Shown here in pieces: positions 25,875 to 38,442 of a stretch of 64,000 bases of DNA. Made by a program: the position numbers and the translations under genes. The notes under the pieces were generated by a model. It ran no database searches. It was not told where the DNA came from and worked only from the letters and a program-made list of their open reading frames with translations. Source of the stretch: Platynereis dumerilii (Eukaryota; Annelida; Polychaeta; Phyllodocida; Nereididae); contig JAPTHN010000038.1 in the NCBI GenBank assembly GCA_026936325.1, positions 4,024,452-4,088,451 of the forward strand, in the 5' to 3' direction. The first letter of the stretch is position 1; every line of letters starts with the position of its first letter.

Positions 25875-28400
25875 TACAGTATGAGTTAAAGGCTCAGCAG
25901 AAGTTATTTCAGAGCGACCTCAAATTTCTTAAAAACGGACATCTCGTAGGATGAGATTTCATTTCCTTTAATCTCCTGGCTTCTTGTGTTTGTTCATCTT
26001 TCTTTTATTATAGCGCATCAACCTTTGGTTTTTTTTTTTCTGAAGAACATGCCTATCATTGGCCTGAAATGTAAAATTTGGCTGGATGTGTGCAGAGCAC
26101 ACAATCATTTTCACAGTTTTTTATCGTAAATATTGATTTCAAAGTATCATACAAGGTAAAGTTATTGATTTCTCCCTCAATACTGGGATACCAGAAGGAA
26201 ACACGGGCGGCATTGTCACCCAGATGAAAGGCAAATCCAATTTATTTTAATTTGTGTGACAAAATTTTAATACAGCATCATTAAATACATATATTCACTC
26301 ATTCAAGGCTTGAGTTCCAAGTCTAAAATAATCCGGAAGGTCTAATATAGGGTTTTTCTTTTTTAAGGTCAAAAGGGTACATATTGATTGACATTATATT
26401 TACCATTCACCCTTCGACCTAAGAGACAGTGCCTTGAGAAGATCAGAGAAGCTAAAGATTAGATAAATTATGTCTGGCCTAAAAATAAAGTACTCGCGTC
26501 GCCTGATGCTCCCAATTTATAAAATTTTGTTTTTTAGTCACGAATCTACATCAACCATACACTGTAAACATGGTAAACAATCGAACGCAGGCTGGAGAAT
26601 ATAAACCGTTGGCAAAGGTGCTTATTTTCTTGATAATTGGACCACAAAAACCTTTCACATATCCAGCAAAATTGCTGTGACATTTATTTCTCAACGACTA
26701 ACTCCTATAATATGCAAGCATGACAATTTAATTGAGAGAGTTATCCTAGATTTACAGCGAATTTTCTACAGTGTAGGACAGTGCAGGCCCTACCTTTAAA
26801 TCTTTATTTCTTTCTCCCAGGGTTTTGCGCTTCTTTCATCTTCCGTGCATTAGTGCCGACAAAAAGGTAATTCCAGTTCAAAGACGACCATAGAGCTCTG
26901 TGTATTGAGACATTCGGGCAGGATTAAGGCACAGGCTGCTCAATGGGGAGGCTCATTTTGGTTCACAAGTGTGAACAACAACTCCAAGCTAAACTATACA
27001 TAGGCTAATTTGTCACGGCAAAGTGTTTAGCCTTACCCTATACTTTGCTTTCTTCAGTAGACTGTCTTCTTCAGCGCCTTGATTATTATATCAACTTAAT
27101 CAGTCACTTTTCATGCTCTTACATCAAATTTCTCAAAAAATCTTGACTTCTATGGAACTTACATTGTTTGTCTCAACTTTCTGGTTGTCTGGTTGTTTAA
27201 TCCACACAGGATTATTTCAAATTTTAACATGATTGTGGTGATGTGTCAATTCCTAAATGTACCAGTTTTTAAAATCAAAACAACTTTGTTGTCAGATGCT
27301 ACCCAGAATTTGATTTTTTTTTTTTTTCGAAAAGGGAGTGTAGCAATATTTTATATCAACTAATTTCCTAAAACACGTGTTTGCAAATTCTTAACTTTAT
27401 TTTGTCTCACTTGTGTAATTATCGTTTTCTACATTCATGGGACTCTCGTATTTTGCACCTAATATTGTAGTGAGAAATATAACACCATAATCCTTATAAT
27501 CGTCCGTGTGGTTTCATTTATGACCAATGGTATAATTCGGTGGTTGGGAAATAAATGGATATACAATCTATTAAGGACAATGTGTATCATCTTTGAACAA
27601 ATTAAATGGAACTCATGAACCATAATTATGTATGGTAACACAAGAACCAGGAGTTGTCAATGATTTTTTCATATTTCGGCCTGTTCGAGTTTTGTTTCAG
27701 AATGATGTGACAAATAAATTGTTGGAAACTTGTATTACTGTGCGTAGGAAAAACAAAAATAATTATAAAACACAATTCTATAGTTCTTCAGATTTTATTT
27801 TCCAAAATACATCTTATTGGTATAGTTCCTTACACAAATAGTTTTTATCACAAATATTTCCACTTACAAGACATTTTACCTGTTTGTACAAGTGCCCTCA
27901 CTAAATTGGCTACTGGCTACTCTCCGTATGTTGATGCAAAATGGTGTAAACAATCAATAACCAATTAGTATGCAAATTACGCTAATTATTGACCTATTTT
28001 TGGCATGATCCTAACAAGCTACTGGAAATTTGGCCTACTTGGACACAAGTCATTCACTGTGCTGCATCAAACAACATCACTGCATTGTAACTACAAATAT
28101 CTAATATTTCTCCTTATTCTAATTCACACAATCAATTCTATTATTACACAATTCTATTTTTACACTAACAGCAAAATGTGAAACAATTTCACAACAATAC
28201 CACAGCATCAGTTTTGGCCACAACAACATCAATCAGCAACTACCTGTTTTCAAAGGACTACACCTCAGCTTAACATCTAACAGTCACAAAAATATACATC
28301 AATGTCATAAAAAAATCACCACCAAAATGAAACTAAATCCAAACAATATTTGACACATTGATACATGTTAAGCTTGTTATTTAATTTATATAGGCCTATC

Positions 28401-28766
28401 CTTGACTGGGGCTGCACAATATATGGAAACATTTCTTGACCATAATTCCACCGCCACAATGTGAAAACATATTCTTCAAAATATCTCTCTTTGGCTTGCA
28501 AAATGATTTCAAGGCAACAAAAACAATAGGCAAATATTCATTGAATTCTTTTTGGTAAATGTACATAAGCAGTGTGCTATTCAAAGTTTGTTGAACATTC
28601 TCTCAGACACTGATGCGTTCATTCGTTCTGAGTTCATCCCCACTGGTCGTAGGGAGCAGTCAGTTAAAGTGCAGTTCTTCAATTTATCAATCATAAAAAA
28701 GTTAACTTTTTTATCGCATAATATCGATATAGAAATTTTTGCGTGTATCGTGCAGCCCCAGACAAG
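28401..28766. mobile_element. hAT-like remnant (unit C)
   Basis: Third copy of the remnant at 9661-10026, with the same inverted CTTGACTGGGGCTGCAC ends. Confidence 0.45.
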
Positions 28767-29528
28767 TTGTTCATGACATTAGTTGTATTGCAAAAATTAA
28801 ATTTTTTTCAAAAGGGCGAAGGAAAATGAATTCTTATTCTCCATAATACCCAGAGTAAATCGTATATCAGACTCATATGATGATATTCAAATTACCATCC
28901 TCCAAATTCCAATTAACATGGCAAGCTTATCTTCATGACACACAAATACATAGAACTCCATAGAGATGAGGTAAAATCATGAGATCATTGTCATACATGA
29001 GAGTTTCACTAAAGGCACATAGGAGGTCTCAGAATAATATTTAAAAAGGCTCATGAAATTATTTATTAAAGAAAAATTCTCTGCATTGTAGCAATATAAT
29101 TAGAAAGTTAAGAATTATGAAAAATGGAATATTATAATCCTTCGATTTTATGGCATACTTAGAGCTTGTCTGTACTGACTGCTGATTATGCTAAATGTTT
29201 TCTCTTAAGGCATAACAACTATCTGCAATGACTTCATAGAACTAATTATCACTGATCTTTTCAGATATTAGCTTGATTGGAAAACTTATTAATTATCAGA
29301 GACAGAGAAGAATGAGAATTTCACTACCATTTTGTCTTGTAATATGAATTATTACCATTTTGGATGTAACTGCCTTTCACAGCCTTGGTTTTCCTTTTGT
29401 CTAGATAGCCAGAAAACAATAATAGATGCATGTTTCTCAGTAAGTCTCTGACTGGAGGGAGGGACCTTACAAAAATACATGTTAGAACTCGAAAAGTATA
29501 ACTGTTTTGACCTCATGTAAAATATAAA

Positions 29529-29534
29529 TTTATT
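29529..29534 (-). terminator. Candidate poly(A) signal for last exon copy C
   Basis: AATAAA on the minus strand, about 1.04 kb downstream of the copy C stop codon, in the same context as in A and B. Confidence 0.4.
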
Positions 29535-30570
29535 ATTGTAAAATTATTGTTTCTTTGCTGCATTCACATTCAGAGATTTTAATGGTAAAGTCTAAAGTGT
29601 TATTTAAACAACAACGCATTATAGTGCAGTTTTGGAACCTCTCATTAGTGACATAATTAGTAATTCAAGATACATTTCCATATATGGGGCCTGTTATTCA
29701 TCTCATTCTGTGGGTTTATAATGGCCTCATTAATAACAACATGCTTCTCATCATAACCTAATTCCAAACGTGCTTGTCATATGAAACACTTGATACATGT
29801 ATAACTAAAAAGACAACTATAGCTGGGATAAGACTTTTTCATCACTATTGACCATCAGGCATCACTTACAATGAATTTGAATACTGAATTATCAGCTAAC
29901 ATTTAACAGTTTCTGTACAAAAATGACCTAAAAATAAGTGGTGCAAAAGTACAGTGGAACAGACTCACATTATTCACATCACTGGTGTATAATAGATATT
30001 TGCAATTATCTAATTCGGTATTCTACATATATATAATTCATAGGACAAAAACAAATGCTGTTTTAACAAGGTCACGTTGTGGTGCTTACAAGATCAATCT
30101 ACAGTGTGCGCTAACTTTGGTCAGTTGGAAACTGCTTCTTGCAGTTCTGACAATTGGCAGCTGTGTGTGTGACTGTGTGTGTCAAAAAGCCCAAGTATGT
30201 GTATATCCATATTTTTTTCTCAGGAATGATCCAAAAGTTGCTCAACTTGCAACCATGAGTAATTTCCAGTTATATCTGTATTTGTACTCCCAAGGGTTCA
30301 TCTGCATGAACATGCGACAGTATATACAGTGCAGTACTCCAAACTGTATCAGTATTCTGCAGTGTCTTCAAAATTTGACAGCATTTCTGTAAACGGGTAT
30401 CTCATAATGCGAATTCTATATCGATATTCTGAATGTGATTTCTTATCGGCCACGCTCAAATCCAAAAGCCTTAGTTATCCAACCAGCCAACCACAGTCAC
30501 ATTAAGTTACCTTTTTATCCGCAAAAAGGTCTATCTTGCAAAAGTCCTTCCTTACACAATAAATGCAATT

Positions 30571-31124
30571 TCACTGGATGCTGCACTTGGCACTGTCAAG
30601 ACTCTGGGTACTACCACTGCAGTTCTTTTGTGTTTGCAGAGTCAGCAGATCAGTTCTTATAGAAGGTCGGCGTGCATTGGGTGCAACCGTTCCACAAGCG
30701 TCACTCAGGCGCCGGCGAATGGTCACCCCTCGACGGAATGACCCTGAACCACCACTCGACTGAGATACATACGTTGGCTGAACCTTGCGGTGCAGAGAGG
30801 GGCTCATTTCAGTCGGAACTTTGGCCAACATGAACAGTTTGAGGAACACTTCCTCTATGTTGATGTTTTTCTTCGCCGATGTCTCTACACAACCACTTCC
30901 AGGGCAAGCTTCTGTGAATGTAATCAACTCATCCGTCCCAATGGCTCGTCCTTCGTCACGGTCACATTTGTTGCCAACTATCACCATTGGAATGTCCGGT
31001 CTTCTCCGCGGACGTTGACCGGTCTGGGGGAACCCTTTACTCTCCAGAACTTCATCGCGGAGCCGTTTTACTTCCTCAAAACTTTCTTTGTTGTCAATGC
31101 TGTACACCAGGATGAAGAGATCGC
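30571..31124 (-). CDS. RASD1: RASD-like GTPase, last coding exon, copy C (intact, nearest to exon 1)
   Basis: This exon has the same acceptor and phase as copy A and is the first matching exon a transcript from 41190 would meet, after an intron of 9744 bp. It encodes residues 108-291, ending in the CAAX-type box CSIQ. G4 is NKCD at 159-162 and G5 is ETSAK at 188-192. Between them is a basic linker with GQRPRRRPDIP. Joined to exon 1 the protein is 291 residues, close to vertebrate RASD1 (about 280). It differs from copy A at few residues. One is a Cys in place of the Phe that copy A and vertebrate RASD1 share in the DAFG.VAP motif, and another is Gly for Asp in the SSDGSGS segment. By position it is the likeliest exon for the main transcript. 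By residue conservation copy A is the better preserved. Confidence 0.85.
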
Positions 31125-32964
31125 CTGGAATGAAATAAAATGCACGTTGGTTATCTAATGCGTCAGGCTGCATCATATTATCGAAGATTCATTCCACTAA
31201 TATGGGATACATGAATTCGTTTTGATGTTATTTATCCTCAGAATGGAAAGGAGTGAGAAATTTTCTGTATTATTAAATCAACAATTGGATGTGTTTGCAG
31301 GATTTCTTTGATCGAACATTTTCAATCACCATGAACGATTTTATCATTAAAGATGGTAGAATGTTTAAAAATCATCCAAATACCCTGTACAGAAAAAAGT
31401 GTAACCTCAACCAAAGACACCTCACCATTGAGACCTCCTTGATTGTAAGACACTTTATTTGGCAAGAAAAATTGAGACCATTTCTATGTTCATACTCAAA
31501 ATACAATAATGGGAATGACTTCAAAATCCAGACCATCTGTAATTCAGTTCATTAACTAGTTCATCAAAATCTTAATTCACAGTGGAAATACAGAGTTAAA
31601 TGATATACTGCAACACTAAAATTCCCTATAAATTTCCATACAACTTCGAAGGAATACATACAGGCGCTTCTTCCAAAGTTTTGATATGCTCTGAGCTAGA
31701 CCGCATAATATCGAATGAGAAGTAACGAATTTTTGCTTTTTGAGTATGCTGCATGCATCTCCATATTTTAGATAAGCTCAAATGTAGTTGGGACAACATT
31801 GCCTTGATATATCAAAATGCCAGAATACAAAATACCTAATATAAAAGACTAGATTGACCATGAATGATGAAAAGGATTGCAGCTTATATCCATCAGGGCA
31901 CAACACCGATCTGTCTACACACAAGCACACAACGTTTTGGAATAGCACAACATTATGCCAACTGTTTCATATCGATCATAGCAGTACAAATCTCATAAAA
32001 ACTGATAGAGCAGTGACCATGTTCTGTTGAAGTGTAATCAGGCAAGAATTAGATAACCTCTCACAATGTGCATTGAGATATAGCCATCAATCCTGCATCA
32101 TTAATACATGTATCAAAGATAAGCTTTACGGTCGCAAACATGCAGGAGATGTGAAAACAATTGGTCCCATGAGCCCAGGTGTGCAATACAATGTAGCTAT
32201 GAATCTACTACACAGTACTACAGCATCCAACTTCCAAGGTATTTATGGTGTCATCCTGGTTATTTCAAACACAATAAATCCACTTTTTACCAATTAGGGG
32301 GAGCATCATAGGGCTAATGCTGTGGGCTTCGTTGTGATAAAGTGTGATCCAGGGAGCCACTTAAGGATCACTGCTATATTGAGGGCAGGTGGCATCTTAA
32401 TTTTATAGCATTATCGTGCTGGTGCAAGGTTTGGTCTGTGCATAAAAGGATCATTAAATTCCAACAACCATGACCTTGATCCTGGCAGTAATCAAAATTT
32501 CATAATATCAAAAGACAATTATATGACCTTCATTCTGTACTCACCACAAATAAGGCTCAGTACATACATAATTGAAAAATCATTAGGATTTTTCCAAATC
32601 CAGCCTTAAAACATTGTCAATTCTACATCTTATTTGATTTAATTAAAAATGTTCATAACTGATACAAGTAAAAATGTCCTCAAAGAGGGTGAATTCAACT
32701 TCTCACTCTTAACCATGTGACAGGTTATCAATCACAAGCCCAAAGCGATTCTTAACCAATTCACTCAGCTATGCAACAAAGGTCTATGGGACTTTTACAA
32801 AGTGCAATCTGAAGATTTCTATTACGACCTTGATTTAACCACTAACAAAGTTTAATTTTTTCAAAGATTGTGTTTGCAGCAGCTACATTTGAACATTATC
32901 TTGCTAATTAGATCAATTATACATAATATATAGGCCTATATATGTACATGTGAATTTGAGCTTA

Positions 32965-33151
32965 TTGGGCTTTACGTCCTGTATTTATGCACTTGGCAAG
33001 CTAATTAGGACAGGAGAAGGACACGGAAATGAGGCAAAGGATGATTGAAACAGCCGTCCAACATAGGCCCAGGTGACCCTAGCTAGCTGAAAGAGCTGCA
33101 ACCCTGGACCCAGCAATTGGCAGCCTGGCATGCTACCACTAGACCAACCTT
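32965..33151 (-). mobile_element. tRNA-derived SINE (unit C)
   Basis: Second copy of the SINE at 14218-14402, with the same A-box text GGTCTAGTGGTAGCATGCC. A MITE has inserted at its tRNA-like 5' end (33152), splitting the opening GGGG from the rest. Confidence 0.65.
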
Positions 33152-33487
33152 CCCATGGGCACATCGACGGTGCAGCAACGTTGCAACGACGTCACACTTT
33201 TCGTCAAATGACGTAGAATTGTATGGTAGAAATTATGTTGTCACAACGTTGTGAAGCAACGTCAAAGATATGACGTTAGCATGCAACATTGTGGCGACGT
33301 TTTACAACATTGTGAGGCAATGTAAGGAGTTCGACGTTAGCTTGCGACGTTGTGGCAATGTTGTAAAAAACCCCGACGTCGTGTTCACGTCGGGGCGACA
33401 TAATCCCCACCATACATATCTACGTGACCAACATACCAGCCCTCCACCAATTAGCAACGTCGGGGTTTACGTCGTGTGCCCACTGGG
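33152..33487. mobile_element. MITE rich in ACGT words, found in unit C only
   Basis: The left end is CCCATGGGCACA. The right end TGTGCCCACTGGG is its inverted partner with one extra base. The flanks give a CTT target duplication, and unit A at 14396-14406 shows the uninterrupted site. The 336-bp interior repeats AACGTTG, GACGTT and ACGTCGGGG words on both strands and has no coding potential. The CCCAGTGGGCAC-type terminus with a 3-bp duplication suggests a non-autonomous DNA transposon. The superfamily is not certain. Confidence 0.8.
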
Positions 33488-34526
33488 CTTCCCCTATATG
33501 AGAATTCAAGAAGACTTCTTAATTATAACTGGAATGATATCACTGATGTCAATAGAATGCTTTTAATTCATTGAGGATATCTTTCTTAAATTTAAAAGGG
33601 GACTGTTTTATGCTGTGACTAAAATGGATTCTTTAAATCGCCATAAATCAAGTTTAATATGATGTATAGGCTATTCAATTGTATGGAGATCTATATCAGC
33701 CTGATGACAGACAGGAGGAAGGATAAGCCGACTATACCAAGAGCCTGGAGGGCCCAGTGGGGCTTAGAAAGTGTCACACATTTCTCCATTCATCTTTCCA
33801 CCAGCCTCAGATGATAAACTGCTTTTGCAGGAAATCATAAAAGCTTTTTTTTTTAAGAAAAAAATCAAGCAGCTTTAGACTTCAGCCACCTGTAATAGGC
33901 CCCTGGGTCCCCAACTGCTCCAGGTTAATGGTTGTGTGAACTTCGCTGATTGGCATTACTATGGGTAATTGGTGTTGCATTGTGTAAGTGTCATGTCAAT
34001 GGTTTTGCTTCTTTTGGTCATGATTGAGGTCTTGCATGTTGCGCCTTTGAGTGTCTATCTTGTCTGGTTTGTCTTGGTTTGTCTAAATCTCAATAAATAT
34101 ATCTTCAATTTTTGAGAAATAGCTTTATATTCCCCGAAACACAGACATGATATTTGATGTGTTCATATGTCTTGTCATCCGGCATTTGCTGTTAAGCCAG
34201 TATTAGAAACAAATTGCAATATATGATATATATATGCAGGATTCTGAGATTACTAATTGCATTCTTTTATCATATCAATCTTATCATCGATCCTAAGTCA
34301 CGACACAGCTCTCTTTGGGAGGCTAGGAGCTCGTATTTCTATGTTCAGCAGTTATTTTGGCTTTGTTTTACTAGAACAAAGAGTGTAACTGAAATATGGG
34401 GGTGCCCATATTGGGCTTGTGCTTCCCTTGTTGAGAATTGTCACTGAATGCCAAAATGCGTACCGTAGAAAGGGGTAAAGTGGGTGAAGTTGGCTCGCTG
34501 GGGGAAGTTGGCCACATAATTGCCCC

Positions 34527-34627
34527 CTGAATGGCAGACATACCAACTTTCCTCACTGACACAGGTGTCTTTGAAAATTCGGCCACCTGTGTCAGCGTGG
34601 AAAGTTGGCATTTCTGCAGCCATTCAG
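34527..34627. repeat. Short foldback hairpin (unit C)
   Basis: Arms of about 45 bases, including CTGAATGGCAG, CCAACTTTCC and TGACACAGGTG, pair across a TTTGAAAATT loop. Copy of the hairpin at 15420-15518, better preserved here. Confidence 0.6.
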
Positions 34628-35639
34628 TTGGGAAAATTAGACAAATTAGACAGCAAACCTCCCCTTCCCCTCGCTCGAGAACCCTATAGTTACGCCACTT
34701 TTGAACAATAGCATACTTTAAACATGAGGCCTGACCCAAACCAAGTTACTTGAGATCAGCATCTCAACTAACTCCACTGATCAGTCAGCCACAATTAATT
34801 AATTTCATGATTATATGTAAATGCAACGGAATGATCATTACTGCGACATTATCATCTATAGAATGCAGTGGTTCGTATGAGATATGATAAGCATAGTGTA
34901 AATCACAGCAGGAAATGACACAAAATGTACATAAGCTACAATCGACATATACATATATATATGTTGCAGTATTTTATATGCGGCACAGTCCCGTGTGATG
35001 CACCTTGGAACTGAATTGCTCTTTCTCAATATGGCTGCTGCTATTTGGCACCAACTCGTCCCTGGATGCGCATTAGAAACACAAGCATGATTGGAAAAAA
35101 ATAAATAAGGATTTAAGGCACCGGAAGGGGAATTAAGTGACAGGAAGCGGAAACTGAAAGTTACGTGAGCAGAATGCCAATGGGACAAACAGATTGGAAA
35201 CATTCACTTCCGGTGGATTAATAAGCCAAATGGAAAGGAAGCTTTGAAGGTCACATCACCAGAGCAAATGTTTGGCTTTGTGGCCATAATGCAATGATAC
35301 GAATAGAAATATAGCATTGCAGAATTCTCTGTGTTAATGTGACAAGTGGCAGTGAAACAAATCTGCACATATACATAGGAGAGTGAGGTGGTAATCAGGG
35401 TGAGATAGACTTTAGGACAACATCACAAACATGTAAAAGGGCACACACAACAAAAGAGGTTGGGTTTCAGACAACATATTTTACATCCTTTCAAAAAGAA
35501 GATTGGATTGAGCCAAGAAATTGGTTGAGGAATTTTAAAATGGCTGTCACAACCACCACCTTGGTTGACCAACAACCTCTTGGACTGGGTTGATTCATAT
35601 CAACCAATGAATTGCCTATCACAACAAATTGTTTTTACA

Positions 35640-35890
35640 GGGCAAATTTGTATTTTGAGGACAAATTGTGTATTTCAAGGATATGAAAACAGTATCCAGA
35701 CCCAGTCAGTGGTTAACCTTTGTTAAATATTGTAAAAGTATTTTAATTGCAGTTGAAATATCTGCATAATATGTTCTCATGGGCTTGTGTTGGTGTCACA
35801 GGAAATAAGTATTGCCATCTGAAGTGACAAAAAGATTTGTGGTCTATAACCGTAAATCGTGCTTTTATGGTATAAGAGTCTGCTGGTAAA
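35640..35890. other. Segment of unit C with no partner in unit A
   Basis: Between CATATCAACCAATGA and AAAAAAAGTAGATACCCAAC, unit C has some 230 bases that unit A replaces with about 60 unrelated bases. B cannot be compared because it has lost this part. No terminal repeats or target duplication are seen, so loss from A by a complex deletion is as likely as gain by C. Confidence 0.5.
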
Positions 35891-37369
35891 AATTGATTTA
35901 AAAAAAGTAGATACCCAACATTACATGTTTTTGAAGAAAAAGACATCACTATGAGTTAAAGGCTCAGCAGAAGTTATTTCAGAGCTACCTCAAATTTCTT
36001 AAAAACGGACGTCTCGTGGGATGAGATTTCATTTCCTTTAATCTCTTGGCTTCTGGTGTTTATTCATCTTCCTTTTAACTCAGCACATGAACCTTGATTT
36101 GTTTTTCTCTGAAGAACATGCCTATCGTTGGCCTGAAATGTAAAATTTGGCTGGATGTGTGCATAGCACATAGTCATTTTCACAGTTTTGTATCGTAAAT
36201 ATTGATTTCAAAGTATCGTACAAGGTAAAGTTATTGATTTCTCCCTCTCTACCGGGATGCCGGAGGAAACAAGTGCGGCAGGGTCACCCAGAGGAATGGC
36301 AAATCCAATCTAATTTCATTTGTGCAACAAAATTTTAATACAGCATCATTAAATACATATATTCACTCATTCAAGGCTTGAGTTCCAAGTCTAAAATAAT
36401 CCGGAAGGTCTAATATAGGGTTTTTCTTTTTTAAGGTCAAAAGGGTACATATTGATTGACATTATATTTACCATTCACCCTTCGACCTAAGAGACAGTGC
36501 CTTGAGAAGATCAGAGAAGCTAAAGATTAGATAAATTATGTCTGGCCTAAAAATAAAGTACTCGCCAATTTATAAAAGTTTGTTTTTTAGTTAGTTTCAT
36601 TAAAACGAATCTACATCAAACATACACTGTAAACATGGTAAACAATCGAACACAGGCTGGAGAATATAAACCGTTGGCAAAGGTGCTTATTTTCTTGATA
36701 ATTGGACCACAAAAACCTTTCACATATCCAGCAAAATTGCTGTGACATTTATTTCTCAACGACTAACTCCTATAATATGCAAGCATGACAATTTAATTGA
36801 GAGAGTTATCCCAGATTTACAGCGAATTTTCAACAGTGTAGGACAGTGCAGGCCCTACCTTTAAATCTTTATTTCTTTCTCCCAGGGTTTTGCGCTTCTT
36901 TCATCTTCCGTGCATTAGTGCCGACAAAAAGGTAATTCCAGTTCAAAGACGACCATAGAGCTCTGTGTATTGAGACATTCGGGCAGGATTAAGGCACAGG
37001 CTGCTCAATGGGGAGGCTTATTTTGGTTCACAAGTGGGAACAACAACTCCTTGCTGTACAAGCTAAACTATACATAGGCTTATTTGTCACTGCAAACTGT
37101 TTAGCCTCACCCCATACTTTGCCCTTTTCACTAGAGTGTTTTCTTCAGCAGCTTTATTATATATATCAACTTAATAGGTCACTTTTCATACTCTACATCC
37201 ATTTTCTCAGAAAATCTTTACTTCTATGGAACTTACATTGTTTGTCTCAACTTTCTGGCTGTTTAATTTATTCAGGACATTATTTAAAATTTTGATCGAC
37301 ATGTCACATGATTCTGATGATGTGTCGCGGTCATATCATTAGATTGTTGTGAAATAACTTAAAATAGGA

Positions 37370-37645
37370 AAGATGCTATACCACCCACCAAACAATAACT
37401 AAGCATTATACCATTCAACACATGTCAGCCAATCACACCCCAGTATTTCAGGGCGATGATTCCCATATTCTTTGTTGTCCACTTACCGTCTCATGTTTGA
37501 CTGTTTGACTGGTTTTTTTTTAATAGTAAGTCATATTTCACCATGGGATCAGGAATATGTGATAATTATGTTTATCACACCTTGGGCTAAAGCTCTCGGT
37601 TGATAAATCACAATGTCATATTCCCTCTCCCGTGGTTAATAACCC
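37370..37645 (+). repeat. Dispersed palindromic repeat, copy 1
   Basis: The right half (37529-37645) is an imperfect palindrome. ACCATGGGATCAGGAATATG and GTTTATCACACC pair with the reverse of TTGATAAATCACA and CATATTCCCTCTCCCGTGG. The left half contains GTCAGCCAATCACA, CAGTATTTCAGGG and TTCCCATATTCTTTGTTGTC. All of it recurs inverted at 50334-50575. It is a non-coding mobile repeat of unknown class, lying just outside the end of unit C within the first intron. Confidence 0.7.
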
Positions 37646-38094
37646 ATACATATTTGGCCACGGTCCGAATGTCCTGAGACTTCTCTCATTTCTGGCCAAG
37701 GTATATATATTGATATCTAATATTCAGATTACATGATTATAAAGCTTCGGTTTTTGGAAAAATAACCCTGGAGTAACAAAAAGGCACATCTTACTCTAGT
37801 CTCCCCCACCCTGTATTGCTGGATATGTACGATACATCATACTTTTTGTCAAAGTTTGATTTGTGCTGAAGTTTTCGTTATTTTTATGGACCTTTGATGT
37901 GCACTTTAAATATATATGAGCTATATATATATATACGAGATTTCGTGAGCAGTGAGAATGAACCAGACTAAAAGACAAATATAAAGAGCGATGATCCCTT
38001 TCATATATCATCAGAGATGCAAATTTAGTGCTTTTGCTTTGCACACACTGAAATATCACAGGTCCCTCAATATAGGCCTGTACAATCAGAAGTA

Positions 38095-38442
38095 GGGAGA
38101 ACGGGACATAGTGAATCGGTAAAGTTATTTTAGCCACATGACAAACATTCACAAGAATATTTTTACTACGAATAGCTTTAGAGGAAGGTATAAAAGTGTC
38201 CACTACATATGCATGCTAACAAAATAACAACAGTTCTAGCGATTTTTTCAGATATTGGTTGCAAAATGTAAATAAAAAAACAACAATGGTTCACTGTTTC
38301 CTGACCAGGGACACAGTGAATCAGTGCCTTTGATTTTGCGAAATTTATAACGGATATAAAAAAAACATTTTCAATAAAGGAATATCTGAAGAATAACAAT
38401 TTTTAACATTTCATTATCCCATGTCTAGGCACATTTTCTCCC
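38095..38442. mobile_element. Probable short copy of the CACAGTGAAT-rich TA element family
   Basis: The left end TA-GGGAGAACGGGACATAGTG closely matches the left end of the element at 42157. An internal CCAGGGACACAGTGAATCAG (about 38295) is the family's repeated word. The right end is set at TTTTCTCCCTGA, whose reverse complement GGGAGAAAATG resembles the terminus, but the outer dinucleotide is TG, not TA, so this boundary is weak. Confidence 0.4.

Larger units (their letters stand above)
18051..27247. repeat. Tandem unit B (carries damaged last exon copy B)
   Basis: This is the second head-to-tail unit. Bases 18051-23068 follow A 8494-13544. Bases 25877-27247 follow A 16646-18050 and, still more closely, C 35950-37326. 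The part matching A 13545-16645 is missing, with a foldback transposon in its place. Its sequence is a patchwork: nearly identical to A around the exon (20780-23060), nearly identical to C in 26290-26510 and 18505-18600, and different from both in 18650-19080. Confidence 0.9.
27248..37326. repeat. Tandem unit C (carries last exon copy C)
   Basis: This is the third unit and the one nearest to exon 1. It follows A along its length, with many small indels. It has a MITE at 33152-33487 that A lacks, and about 230 bp at 35640-35890 with no partner in A (16520-16600). Homology ends near 37326, shortly after TTTGTCTCAACTTTCTGG and GATGATGTGTC. The sequence beyond is unique. Confidence 0.9.

Noticed and set aside
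34371-34739. Minus-strand frame of 122 codons in unit C
   Set aside because: It runs through the palindromic hairpin at 34527-34627 and is not kept in unit A.
34856-35203. Minus-strand frame of 115 codons in unit C
   Set aside because: The matching frame in unit A (15753-15956) is much shorter, and the composition is not protein-like. It is a chance frame in duplicated non-coding DNA.
37796-38203. Minus-strand frame of 135 codons in the first intron
   Set aside because: There are no recognisable motifs, it overlaps a probable mobile element end, and no splice context is seen.
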